This document shows, piece by piece, positions 50,601-59,644 of a stretch of DNA of 64,000 nucleotides (the stretch's first letter is position 1; each line of letters begins with the position of its first letter). The position numbers and the translations under genes were made by a program. Below the pieces are notes generated by a model that saw only the letters and a list, made by a program, of their open reading frames with translations, had not been told where the DNA came from and did not search any database. Source of the DNA: Candidatus Avichristensenella intestinipullorum (GTDB lineage: Bacteria > Bacillota > Clostridia > Christensenellales > Aristaeellaceae); contig DVFI01000099.1 of the NCBI GenBank assembly GCA_018713305.1, positions 1 to 64,000 on the forward strand, written 5' to 3'.

Positions 50601-51847
50601 AGCTGAAAACTTTGGCGCTGGCCGTGCTGCTGCTGGCTCTGCCCGCGCAGGCCCTGGCGCAGGCGTACAGCTTTCCCTATGCGGGCGTCAGCCTGCAAAC
50701 GGAGGAGGACTGGACGCTGCTGACGCCGGATACGCTGGACGAGCGGGCGGAGTGGCTGCAAAGCCTGGGCGCCAGCGTGGAAACCGTGCGCGCGGACTAC
50801 GCCGCCGCCGGCACCGTCTGGGAAGTGTATCTGCCCGACGGCGCGCAGGTTTCCCTGTCGGTCGCGCAGACCGAACAGACCGAGGCCTGGGATTCCATGG
50901 CGTTTATGACGGAGTCGGAAAAGGAGGACTTTTTCCTCCAGTATCGTCATGCGCCCTATGAGAACCTCACATGGCCCGAGGCGCTGCCCGGCTACCTGCG
51001 CTGCGATTGGACGCTGCAAAGCGGCGATACCGCCGTTTCCTTCGCCCGGCTGATGACCATCCGCCAGGGCGCGCTCTATGCGCTGACGGCCACGGGCGTG
51101 GGCCTGCCCCTTGAGGCGCTGCACGCGGCGTGCCAGACCGTGCTGGAGGCCATGGAATATCTGGGCGCGCGGGCGGGCCAGCGCATCGCGGAGGATGTCG
51201 CCACGCCCGAGCCCATCGCGGACGACGGCGTGGTCACGCCCGTTGCGCTGGTCGACTTTGTCGGCATCACGGAAAGCGACAGCACGGAAATTGTCATCCA
51301 GACGCTGCCGGGCACGGAGCTGACGCTTCTGACCGCCTCGGATTCCCTGCGCGGCACGGCGGACGAGACGGGCCTGCACAGCTACACGGTCAGCACCCGC
51401 CGCGAATCCGTGTACCGGTATACCCTGGTCGCCCGCGCGCCGGAGCGCGAGGAAAGCCGGCTGGAAATTGCCGTCGAACGCCGCCTGACCGGGGACGCCC
51501 TGCGGGAGGCGTACCAGAGCAGCGCGCGCGCCGTCTCCTTCTATGGGTACGACAGCCTGACCGCCAACGCGCAGGGCTATGCCGGCGAGCCGGTCACCTT
51601 CCGCGGGCGCGTCGCCGCCTTTTCGCAGACCGGCGGGTTCCCCTGCGCCCTGGTCTACACGGCCAACCCGGGCACCGGCGTATGGCGCGAACCGGTCTGG
51701 GTGGTGCTGACGGAGGCCGTCCTGCTGGAGGAGGACGCGATTTTGACCTTTTACGGCGACGTGCGCGGCGACACGCTGCCCTACCAGTCCGAGGAGGGAG
51801 AGACGGAACAGGCGCCGGCCGTTGTCTGCCGCTACGTGGAGCCCTGA
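50597..51847 (+). CDS. Secreted protein of tandem pair, member 1
   Basis: The 416-residue protein has a signal peptide (1-23, ending ALA) and no family I can name. Three parts are visible: an N-terminal domain with FPYAGVSLQTEEDWTLLTP and an acidic ladder, a middle Ig-like beta segment (LPGTELTLLTASDSL), and a C-terminal OB-like domain with GEPVTFRGRVAAFSQ and ILTFYGDVRG. The same order recurs in the next gene, so the two are diverged paralogues. Its ATG overlaps the previous stop. Confidence 0.7.
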   Translation: MKLKTLALAVLLLALPAQALAQAYSFPYAGVSLQTEEDWTLLTPDTLDERAEWLQSLGASVETVRADYAAAGTVWEVYLPDGAQVSLSVAQTEQTEAWDSMAFMTESEKEDFFLQYRHAPYENLTWPEALPGYLRCDWTLQSGDTAVSFARLMTIRQGALYALTATGVGLPLEALHAACQTVLEAMEYLGARAGQRIAEDVATPEPIADDGVVTPVALVDFVGITESDSTEIVIQTLPGTELTLLTASDSLRGTADETGLHSYTVSTRRESVYRYTLVARAPEREESRLEIAVERRLTGDALREAYQSSARAVSFYGYDSLTANAQGYAGEPVTFRGRVAAFSQTGGFPCALVYTANPGTGVWREPVWVVLTEAVLLEEDAILTFYGDVRGDTLPYQSEEGETEQAPAVVCRYVEP

Positions 51848-51891
51848 AGCATTTTGCCGGCAAGGCCGTTTGGGACGCGGGGAGGTTTGCG

Positions 51892-53445
51892 ATGAAAAAA
51901 GTGGTCCTGGTTCTATGGATGCTCTGCCTGCTTTGTCCGCTTTGCGCTGGCGCGCAGGACGAAGAAGAAACCGTCCGGCGCGTGCCGCTTCCCCAAATCG
52001 GCGCGGTGGCTGTCGTGCCGGCCGGATGGACGGTTTCCACCCCGGACACCAGCGCGGAATACATGGCGCTTTACGGCGACAGCGATCCGGATATCCTTCG
52101 GGAACGGCTGCTGGCCGAGGGAGAATACCTGACGGTTTTTTCCCCTGAAGGCGACGTGCGGCTGCGCCTGACGGCAGAGTCGGGGGACGAAACCGCCTCG
52201 CTTTACTGGGATATCGAGCGCTATACCTCCGCGATGCGCACGGCCATCAAGGAGGACTTTCTCGACCGGGAGGCCTGGTCCCTGACCGGTTACCGCTTTA
52301 CCGAAGCCAACTGGACCAACCGCGACGGACAGGGGCGGATGCTGTGGCTCGTATACAACGTGCGCCGGGGCGACGAAATTGTCGCGCGCGGCCGCAGGGC
52401 GTACACCGTGCGCAACGGGCTCATTCTGTCTTTGGACATACAGGTGCAGGGACGAAGGCTGACCGGCGAGGAAAACGACATCTTTGAAACCTTTGTGGCC
52501 GATACCGTATTGCCCGTTTCCGAAAACATGCCGCTGCTGCCGGTCGGGCTGACGGTGGATGCCGACACGCCGGAGGAGACGCACGAAGCGGAGGTGACCG
52601 TGCGCGGCGATACGTCCGCCGGCGCGCTGGTTTCGGCGCTGCTGCTTTCCTCCGATGGGGACATGCTGGAGGCGGGCGAAACCACCGCTTCCTCGAGCGG
52701 CTCGTTCCGGCTGGACATTTCCCTGCCCGCCGAGGACGAATGGCAGCTGTTCCTGACCGCCTCACTCGAGGGGTATGCCGACAGCGAACTGGCGCGCTGG
52801 CTGATGTACGACAGCGACCGCATCCCCGTCACCTTCACGTCGTACCCCGTGGGCGAGGTATACGACAAGCAGCCCCTGCTTGCGGGCGTCACGCTCCCCG
52901 GCGTGAGCATCCAGTGCATGGAAGGGGAGGACAACAAGCAGGTGCGGACCGGTTCGGACGGCTCCTTTTCCTTTAAGCTGGACAAGGCCGCCACCGGCGA
53001 GCGCACGGTAACCCTGGCCCTGTCCAAGGACGGCTTTGCCGACCGGCGCTTCAACATCACTTTCACCCGCCTGTGGAAAATGGAGGACTATGCCGACTAC
53101 CTGGACGACCAGGTGCGCGCCCTGTCCTACGAGAACCTGTCCACGCAGCCGGAAAAATTCACGGACCGCATCGTGCGCTACGAAGGCCATGTGCTGGACG
53201 TCTCCGGCACGGACCTTCGCACCTATGTGCATGTCGCCACCCGACAGACGAAGGACGGCGGCTGGACCGACGCGCTGATTGCCGTGGCGGAGGACGAAAC
53301 GGTTCTCCTCGACGCCGGCGACAGCATCGTCCTCTACGGCCGCGTCACGGGCGGAACCTACCAGCTCCAGTCCCCCGACGCGGAAGACGACCATTCGCTG
53401 CAATCTCTGCCGGAGCTGGAGCTTCTGGCATACCTGGACCTGTAA
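51892..53445 (+). CDS. Secreted protein of tandem pair, member 2
   Basis: The 517-residue protein has a signal peptide ending CAGA. It has the same plan as its upstream neighbour with two Ig-like segments: an N-terminal domain (VAVVPAGWTVSTPDTSAEYM), a middle part with VTVRGDTSAGALVSALLLSSDGDM and GVTLPGVSIQCMEG of carboxypeptidase-regulatory-like beta type, and a C-terminal OB-like domain (IVRYEGHVLDVSG, SIVLYGRVTGG). No enzyme motif. ATG follows GGGGAGGTTTGCG. Its location outside the membrane is inferred from the signal. Confidence 0.72.
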   Translation: MKKVVLVLWMLCLLCPLCAGAQDEEETVRRVPLPQIGAVAVVPAGWTVSTPDTSAEYMALYGDSDPDILRERLLAEGEYLTVFSPEGDVRLRLTAESGDETASLYWDIERYTSAMRTAIKEDFLDREAWSLTGYRFTEANWTNRDGQGRMLWLVYNVRRGDEIVARGRRAYTVRNGLILSLDIQVQGRRLTGEENDIFETFVADTVLPVSENMPLLPVGLTVDADTPEETHEAEVTVRGDTSAGALVSALLLSSDGDMLEAGETTASSSGSFRLDISLPAEDEWQLFLTASLEGYADSELARWLMYDSDRIPVTFTSYPVGEVYDKQPLLAGVTLPGVSIQCMEGEDNKQVRTGSDGSFSFKLDKAATGERTVTLALSKDGFADRRFNITFTRLWKMEDYADYLDDQVRALSYENLSTQPEKFTDRIVRYEGHVLDVSGTDLRTYVHVATRQTKDGGWTDALIAVAEDETVLLDAGDSIVLYGRVTGGTYQLQSPDAEDDHSLQSLPELELLAYLDL

Positions 53446-53487
53446 AATCCCCGCCCTTATCCGACACACAAAAGGAGTGAAACGGCC

Positions 53488-54240
53488 TTGGCGCTTTTGC
53501 ATGTGAACTTCTATTCCGACCTGCTGGAACTGGCCTGTTCCATGGATGTCATCCTGCCCGAAACCGTCTCTCCCCGCCCGGACGGGAAATGGCCCGCGCT
53601 CTACCTGCTGCACGGTCTTTCGGATGACCACACCATCTGGCAGCGCCGCACCTCCATAGAGCGCCATGTGGCCGGCCGCAATCTGGCCGTCGTCATGCCC
53701 ACGGTCCAACGGGGCTTTTACACCGACATGCGCCACGGCGCGCCGTACTGGACGTTTATCAGCGAGGAGCTCCCTGCGCTGTGCGAACGCCTGTTTCCCA
53801 TCGCCCCGGAGCGTGGCGCGCGTTTTGCCGCCGGGCTTTCCATGGGCGGCTACGGGGCGTTCAAGCTCGGCCTGCGCCGGCCCGACCGGTATGCCGCGGT
53901 CGCCAGCCTGTCCGGCGTGGTGGACGTCGTGCAGTCGATTGAAACGCTGCACCGGCACAGCGACGCCTTTTACGCCGACATCTTCGGCCCCCTGGAAACG
54001 CTGCGCGGAAGCGACGACGATTTGTGCGCCGTCGCAAGCCGTCTGATTGCCTCGGGCGCGCCCCGGCCGCGCTTTTATCAAGCCTGCGGCACCGAAGACT
54101 TCCTCTACCCTATCAATGTGGACTTTTACCGCAGATTCGGGCGCGCGCTCGACATCACCTGGGAGGACGGCCCGGGCACGCATTCCTGGGCGCTGTGGGA
54201 CGCGTATATCCAGCGCGTGCTGGACTGGATGGGCTTTTAG
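53488..54240 (+). CDS. Alpha/beta-hydrolase esterase (EstA/FrmB type)
   Basis: The 250-residue cytosolic esterase has the nucleophile elbow GLSMGGYGA (Ser118), an N-terminal oxyanion-hole strand LYLLHGLSDDHTIWQRRT, and catalytic His in GTHSWALWD. The start is TTG 53488, ten bases after AAGGAG; the following VNFYSDLLELACSMDVILP matches the normal N terminus of tributyrin-type esterases, which supports it. It acts on short acyl esters or S-formyl thioesters. Confidence 0.85.
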   Translation: MALLHVNFYSDLLELACSMDVILPETVSPRPDGKWPALYLLHGLSDDHTIWQRRTSIERHVAGRNLAVVMPTVQRGFYTDMRHGAPYWTFISEELPALCERLFPIAPERGARFAAGLSMGGYGAFKLGLRRPDRYAAVASLSGVVDVVQSIETLHRHSDAFYADIFGPLETLRGSDDDLCAVASRLIASGAPRPRFYQACGTEDFLYPINVDFYRRFGRALDITWEDGPGTHSWALWDAYIQRVLDWMGF

Positions 54241-54257
54241 AAACGGAGGGAAAGGTC

Positions 54258-54989
54258 ATGCGCAAATATGCGCAAGAGCTGGAAAGCCGGGTGGCGTTTC
54301 TTCGTCAGGCGCTCGCCGACAGCGGCGCGTCGGGATTTGTCTTTAACAACAGCGGCGGCAAGGACTGCGCGCTGACGGGCATCCTGTGCAAAAAAGCGTG
54401 CGGCAACACGGTCGGGCTCTGTCTGCCCTGCCATGCCCGCCGCAACTTTGGCGAGGATTTGCAGGACGCGCTGGCCCTGTCCGAGCGGTTCGGCATCGAA
54501 GCGCGCCAGGTGGACCTGACGCAGGCGCGCGCCGCGCTGGTAGAGGCGCTGGACGGCGCGACGGCGCTGAACGACATGGCGCTGACCAACCTTGCGCCGC
54601 GGCTGCGCATGATGGCGGCATACGCCGTCGCCGCGTCGGAAAACCGCCTGGTGGCCGGCACGGGCAACCGGAGCGAGGCGTACATGGGCTATTTCACCAA
54701 ATGGGGCGATGGCGCCTACGACGTCAACCCCATCGCGGATTTGACGGTGACGGAGGTGTACGAATTCCTGCGCTTTCTGGACGCGCCGCAGCATATTCTG
54801 GAAAAGGCGCCTTCCGCAGGGCTGTTCGAAGGGCAGACGGACGAGCAGGAAATGGGCGTCACCTACGCGGCCATCGACCGCTATCTCTTCACGGGCGAGG
54901 CCGAGCCGCACGACCGGGAAATCATCGAGCGCTATCACGCGCGCAGCGCCCACAAACGGCGCATGCCGCTGACATATCCGGGGCGCTGA
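54258..54989 (+). CDS. nadE: NAD synthetase, ammonia-type
   Basis: The 243-residue N-type ATP pyrophosphatase amidates deamido-NAD using ATP and ammonia. The P-loop is SGGKDC at residues 32-37; the last residue is Ser in most members (SGGxDS) but Cys here. Other hallmarks are GTGNRSEAYMGYFTKWGDG and NPIADLTVTEVYEFLRFL. ATG 54258 follows GGAGGGAAAGGTC. It is the last gene of a close plus-strand run and is followed by a hairpin without T-run. Confidence 0.93.
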   Translation: MRKYAQELESRVAFLRQALADSGASGFVFNNSGGKDCALTGILCKKACGNTVGLCLPCHARRNFGEDLQDALALSERFGIEARQVDLTQARAALVEALDGATALNDMALTNLAPRLRMMAAYAVAASENRLVAGTGNRSEAYMGYFTKWGDGAYDVNPIADLTVTEVYEFLRFLDAPQHILEKAPSAGLFEGQTDEQEMGVTYAAIDRYLFTGEAEPHDREIIERYHARSAHKRRMPLTYPGR

Positions 54990-55008
54990 AGCACGTCGAT
55001 TCAGCGCC
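54982..55008 (+). terminator. Hairpin at the nadE stop
   Basis: A perfect 9-bp stem GGCGCTGAA/TTCAGCGCC includes the stop codon and a 9-base loop. There is no T-run, so it may be a weak terminator or an mRNA stabiliser between nadE and the next operon. Confidence 0.4.
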
Positions 55009-55105
55009 GCAGGGCGTATGCCAGTATCCTAAATTTCTCCATGCATGAACAAAATCGCCCTCCTGTTCGTCTAAATCTCTGGAAATGCGAAAGGAGGGTA
55101 TTTGT

Positions 55106-57790
55106 GTGCGCAAATGGGTTCTGGGATGGGTAGTGGCGCTGGTTTGTGTGTTCTGCGCGGCGGGCATGCCGGCGCAGGCGGTGCAGCCGGCGGTTTCGGT
55201 CAACGTTCCCGCTTCGACGGTGCTCGGCGGCGCCGACGGCCCCACGGCCGTATTTGTCAGCGAGAGCTCGCCCGACGACGACGCTACGCCCACCCCCGCG
55301 CCGACCGCGGCCCCTGTCCACAACCCTGACATATCCCTGGAAGTGACGCTGGGCTACGACGGCCTGCTTGTTTTTTCGCGCTGGATGCCCAGCGTTGCCA
55401 CCGTGACCAATCACGGCCCGGACTTTGAAGGCATGCTGGGTGTCAACGTGTTTGTTTCACAGGAGGAATACGATCGCTATGAAATCCCGCTTACGCTGGC
55501 TTCCGGCGCCACCAAGCAGGTGTCCCTGCCGATTCGGCCCATGATCAACCAGGACATGTACGCCTTTGAGCTGGTGGACGGCGAAGGGCTCGTCGTGGCG
55601 GAAACCCGCGTTTCCCCCGCGCATGTGGCGACCCCGAGCTCCGTTTACGTCGGTCTCCTGTCCGACACGCCCGCCGCGCTGGGCTATTTCACGCAGCGGG
55701 CCAGCAGCACGGATACGCTGCGCGGCGAGACGTGGACCACGGTGGCGCTCGACGCCGAAACGTTCCCCGACAGCGACAGCCTCCTGAGCACGTTTCAGGT
55801 CCTCGTCGTGGACGGCGTGGACGTGCGCACGCTGCGCGACGAGCAGCAGGAGGCGCTGCGCGCCTGGCTGCTCGAGGGCGGAATCGTCATTGTGTCCGGC
55901 GGCGCCAAGGCGGCGGCCGGCTGGCCCTTCTTTTCGCAGTGGACGGGCCTGGAGGCCGGCGTTCCGACCGAGCAGCCCGATATTACCCCGGCGCTTCTGG
56001 CCTATGCGGGCCTGCGCGAGGATAGCGCGGATTCCGACATCTGGCTGAGCAGTCTGCCCGCGCAAAGCGCGTTGATTGCCTCCGGCACGCAGGGCATCCT
56101 GCGGCTGGACAGCGCGGGCAACGGGCTTATCTTCACCGCGGCCTTTGACTTGAGCGGAAAACCCATCACCGCCTGGCGGCCCGTCGCCTCGCTCTGGCCG
56201 CACATTTTCCGGCAGAGCATCCCGGACGTCTATGCGCAGCTGGCGGACAAGGCCAGCGGCAACTATTACGACAACACCTACTACCAGGCTGATTCGCTGA
56301 TGTACGGTATGGCGGTGGAGCAGACCCCGCGCGGGCTTGTGGTGCTGGGCGTGCTGTGCGCGTTTCTCCTGCTGGCGGGCTTTGGGGCGTACCTGGTGCT
56401 GCGGCGGTTTGACCGGCGCGAATGGATGTGGGTGGCCGTGCCGGTGCTGGCGATGGTATTTGTGGGGGTGCTGATGCTCCTGGGCGACCGCATCGGCATG
56501 TCCACGCCCATCGCGCTGACGACCACGCGCGTCACGCTGGACGACACCGGCACACAGACGCAGACCTTTCTGGGCGTCGCCAGCGGCGAACAGGACGCGC
56601 TGACCGTCAGCACCGGGCAGGACGACGGTTCCCTGCAGTGGCTGTCCCAGGACTACTACTACGACGACGGCAGCCTTGCGGATTCGCTCTTTCGTCCGCT
56701 CTCCCGGCGCGTGTGCTACCGGTTTGGCGAAACCCCCGACGTGACGCTTTCCCGGAACGAGCCGTGGCAGGCGCAGTACTTCACGCTGACGAACGCCACG
56801 CCGTTTGAGGGCGACCTGGAGGTGCGGCTGTGGATGGAGGCGGACGGCATGCACGGCGAGGCCGTCAACAACACGCCGTACCTGCTGGAGGACTGCGTGC
56901 TGGTGACCGGCTTTGGCTACTGCGCGGCGGGCGATTTGCTGCCCGGCCAGCGCGCGGAGCTTGCACTGCTGGACACGGGCGAGTCCTTCGATTACAGCAG
57001 CGAGGATTTCTCCTTCACGTCCGGCCTGCTGTACTCTCCCGCGTCCTTTTCCGCCGGCAGTTCGTCCTATAACCCCATGGTCTTCGGGTATGGCGAAAGC
57101 CTCTCCTCGTTCCTCCACGCCGCCTTCCAGCAAAGCTCGGACGACAGCGCGCGCTGGCAGCAAAGCCTTCAGCAGGCCCTGGCGCTGCAGTACAACGACA
57201 GTCAGACATGGGATTTCTACAACAGTCGCGCGCTGTACCTGTTCTTTGCCTTCAGCGACCAGTTCGGCCGGTTTGACGTCAGCATCAACGGCGAGCCCGC
57301 CGAACGCACGGCGCACTATGCGGTTCTCGGCACACAGGCAACCTTTGAACCCATCGGCCCCGAGGGGGATGTGTTCTTCCCCCAGCAGGTCATCCCCTGC
57401 GAGGTGGTCGAGTACCTGGGGCCGGATGAAAAGCCCCGCCCCGCCGAGGACGAAGAGGCGACCTTCGAGAGCCGCTACATCAGCCTGCAGGAGACCATGG
57501 CAGTGCGGTTTGTGCTGCCGGAATACGGGCGCTACGATATTTCCATCATGTCGCTGAGCGCCTATACCTATGACAGCATGCCCACGCTCAGCCTGTATAA
57601 CAACGACACCCAGGCCTGGGACGAACAGCCCCTCCTGAATATCGCCTGGGAAGGCAGCGACTGGGCTCCCTACATCGACGCCGAAGGCGCCATATACCTT
57701 CGTCTGGAGCCGTCCGAAGGCGCCAGCCAATACGACGGGATGTATGTGCCCGTCATCTCGCTGAAAGGCCAGGTAAAAGACGATGCTTAA
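55106..57790 (+). CDS. Large membrane-anchored extracellular protein of the MoxR/ABC operon
   Basis: The 894-residue protein has a signal (residues 1-24) followed directly by a short VLGGADGPTAVFV motif and a Thr/Pro/Ala linker. A domain of about 300 residues follows with a Rossmann/GATase-like block (VYVGLLSDTPAAL, VLVVDGVDVRTLRDEQQEALRAWLLEGGIVIVSGG). Two transmembrane helices (VVLGVLCAFLLLAGFGAYLVL and MWVAVPVLAMVFVGVLMLLG, quoted in part) come next, and then a long beta-rich C-terminal region. GTG 55106 is chosen because GGAGG lies eight bases upstream; the ORF track start is at the ribosome site. It is the first gene of the terminal operon. No known name. Confidence 0.75.
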   Translation: MRKWVLGWVVALVCVFCAAGMPAQAVQPAVSVNVPASTVLGGADGPTAVFVSESSPDDDATPTPAPTAAPVHNPDISLEVTLGYDGLLVFSRWMPSVATVTNHGPDFEGMLGVNVFVSQEEYDRYEIPLTLASGATKQVSLPIRPMINQDMYAFELVDGEGLVVAETRVSPAHVATPSSVYVGLLSDTPAALGYFTQRASSTDTLRGETWTTVALDAETFPDSDSLLSTFQVLVVDGVDVRTLRDEQQEALRAWLLEGGIVIVSGGAKAAAGWPFFSQWTGLEAGVPTEQPDITPALLAYAGLREDSADSDIWLSSLPAQSALIASGTQGILRLDSAGNGLIFTAAFDLSGKPITAWRPVASLWPHIFRQSIPDVYAQLADKASGNYYDNTYYQADSLMYGMAVEQTPRGLVVLGVLCAFLLLAGFGAYLVLRRFDRREWMWVAVPVLAMVFVGVLMLLGDRIGMSTPIALTTTRVTLDDTGTQTQTFLGVASGEQDALTVSTGQDDGSLQWLSQDYYYDDGSLADSLFRPLSRRVCYRFGETPDVTLSRNEPWQAQYFTLTNATPFEGDLEVRLWMEADGMHGEAVNNTPYLLEDCVLVTGFGYCAAGDLLPGQRAELALLDTGESFDYSSEDFSFTSGLLYSPASFSAGSSSYNPMVFGYGESLSSFLHAAFQQSSDDSARWQQSLQQALALQYNDSQTWDFYNSRALYLFFAFSDQFGRFDVSINGEPAERTAHYAVLGTQATFEPIGPEGDVFFPQQVIPCEVVEYLGPDEKPRPAEDEEATFESRYISLQETMAVRFVLPEYGRYDISIMSLSAYTYDSMPTLSLYNNDTQAWDEQPLLNIAWEGSDWAPYIDAEGAIYLRLEPSEGASQYDGMYVPVISLKGQVKDDA

Positions 57791-58712
57791 GACCGTAAAC
57801 CTCACCAAGCGCTACGGCGCGTTTACCGCGCTGGACGGGCTGAACCTGGAAATCCCGACCGGCGTGCTGCATGGCTTCGTGGGCCCCAACGGCGCGGGCA
57901 AGACCACGACCATGCGCATCCTCGCCACGCTTCTGCCCGCGACCGCCGGCACGGCGTATATCGACGATGTCGATATTGCCCTGAATCCGCGCCAGGTCCG
58001 GCGTATCGTCGGGTACATGCCGGACTTCTTCGGCGTGTACGACGGGCTGAAGGTCGTTGAATACCTGGACTTTTACGGAAGCTGCTACGGGCTTGGGTAT
58101 GCGGAGCGGCAGCGCATGGCGGAGCAGCTCCTGGAGCTGGTCATGCTGTCCGACAAGCGCAACGCCTACGTCGATACGCTCTCGCGCGGCATGAAACAGC
58201 GCCTGTGCCTGGCGCGCAGCCTCATCCACGACCCGTCGCTCATCATCCTGGACGAACCGGCGTCGGGCATGGACCCCCGCGCGCGCGCGGAAATGAAGGG
58301 CATCCTGCGCACGCTCAAGAGCCTGGACAAGACCGTGCTCATTTCCTCGCATATCCTGCCCGAGCTTTCGGAGCTGTGCGACTCGCTGAGCATTATCGAC
58401 CGGGGCAGGCTCATCTTCTCCGGCAACATGGACGAACTGGGCCGGCACATGCGCGGCGATACGCCGCTGGTCGTCTGCGTGGACGGCGACACGGACGAGG
58501 CGGTGCGGCTTTTGAAGGAGACGCAGGGCGTAACCGGTCTGGAACTGGACGAGAGCGGCGCGCTGCGGGTCGCCTTTGAGGGAGACGAGGTGGCGCTGCT
58601 GCGGCGGCTGGTCAACGGGAATGTGCGCGTGCGGGACTTTCATCGCACGCCGGTGAACCTGGAGGCCGTCTTTATGGAAGTAACAAACCATGATGGGGGT
58701 GACGAAGGATGA
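57783..58712 (+). CDS. ABC transporter ATP-binding protein
   Basis: The 309-residue ATPase has Walker A GPNGAGKTT (34-42), signature LSRGMKQRL, Walker B LIILDEPASGMDP, and an additional C-terminal region of about 90 residues. Class: ABC-2 type exporters. It overlaps the previous stop by 8 bp and the permease start by 4 bp, so the first three genes of the operon are translationally coupled. Confidence 0.93.
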   Translation: MLKTVNLTKRYGAFTALDGLNLEIPTGVLHGFVGPNGAGKTTTMRILATLLPATAGTAYIDDVDIALNPRQVRRIVGYMPDFFGVYDGLKVVEYLDFYGSCYGLGYAERQRMAEQLLELVMLSDKRNAYVDTLSRGMKQRLCLARSLIHDPSLIILDEPASGMDPRARAEMKGILRTLKSLDKTVLISSHILPELSELCDSLSIIDRGRLIFSGNMDELGRHMRGDTPLVVCVDGDTDEAVRLLKETQGVTGLELDESGALRVAFEGDEVALLRRLVNGNVRVRDFHRTPVNLEAVFMEVTNHDGGDEG

Positions 58713-59644
58713 TGCGCAACCCGGTCTTTGAATCGTCCATGAAGCGGCGCATGCGCTCCTGGCGCGCTCCGCTGCTGATTACGCTCTACGGGCTGTTTCT
58801 GCTGCTGGTCTGCGCCGACGCGCTGAGCGTCATGCAGCGTACCGCCATTAAACTGGCCGGCCAGCGCGTGGGGCTGGAAACCTATATCTATCTTTCGGTG
58901 ATGCAGTTTGCGCTGATTGTGCTGGTCGCGCCGGCCCTGACCAGCGGCGCCATCTCCGGCGAGCGCGAACGGCAGACGCTGGATTTGCTGCTGTGCACGC
59001 GCACCGGCGCGCTGCGCATCGTCGCGGGCAAGCTGTTTTCTTCGGTGTGCTTTCTGGCGCTGATGCTGGTTTCCTCCCTGCCGATGATGGCGCTGGTACT
59101 TGTGTTTGGCGGCGTATCGCTGGGGGACGTGCTGACCATGTTCCTGTTTCTGCTCGTCACCGCCTTTGCCTGCGGCGCCATCGGCATTTTCTGTTCGGCG
59201 CTGTTCAAGCGCACGGTCACGGCCACGGTGGTCGCGTACCTGATTCTCTTTGCCGTGGGCGTGGGCACGCTGCTGGCGGTTTTCCTGCTCAGCCAAATCG
59301 ACGCCCCGTCCTACTATTCCATTTCTTCCTACTATTCCTCCTCCCTTGGCGTTATCCCCGCCGCGGACGCTGCGGAATCCCTTCCGGCGTTTCCGCTCAG
59401 CGCTTATTGTCTGCTGTTCAACCCCGTGTTTGGCCTGTTTTCGCTGCTGATTCAGCACACGGGCCTTCTGGAGCGGACGGTGGGCAGCTATGGCTTCTCC
59501 GTTCTGTATCAGTTTCTGGCCTACATGGAAAAGCTGGCCTGGGTGTCCATGGGGGTGCTGACCGCCTGCGGGATACTCCTGATGCTGCTGTCGGCGCTGT
59601 TTGTCAAGCCCGTAAGCAGTCGTCTGCAGAGGAAACGGAAATGA
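58709..59644 (+). CDS. ABC-2 type transporter permease
   Basis: The 311-residue permease has six transmembrane segments, with an N-terminal cytosolic stretch RRMRSWRAPLLITLYG and the conserved ISGERERQTLDLLL motif of ABC-2 permeases (NatB-like) that contacts the ATPase. With the preceding ATPase it forms a two-component exporter. Its ATGATG overlaps the ATPase stop; its own stop overlaps the next ATG. Confidence 0.9.
   Translation: MMRNPVFESSMKRRMRSWRAPLLITLYGLFLLLVCADALSVMQRTAIKLAGQRVGLETYIYLSVMQFALIVLVAPALTSGAISGERERQTLDLLLCTRTGALRIVAGKLFSSVCFLALMLVSSLPMMALVLVFGGVSLGDVLTMFLFLLVTAFACGAIGIFCSALFKRTVTATVVAYLILFAVGVGTLLAVFLLSQIDAPSYYSISSYYSSSLGVIPAADAAESLPAFPLSAYCLLFNPVFGLFSLLIQHTGLLERTVGSYGFSVLYQFLAYMEKLAWVSMGVLTACGILLMLLSALFVKPVSSRLQRKRK

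Noticed and set aside
55457-57808. 783-residue ORF on the minus strand
   Set aside because: Antisense to the large envelope-protein gene; high Arg/His/Gln content of a shadow frame.
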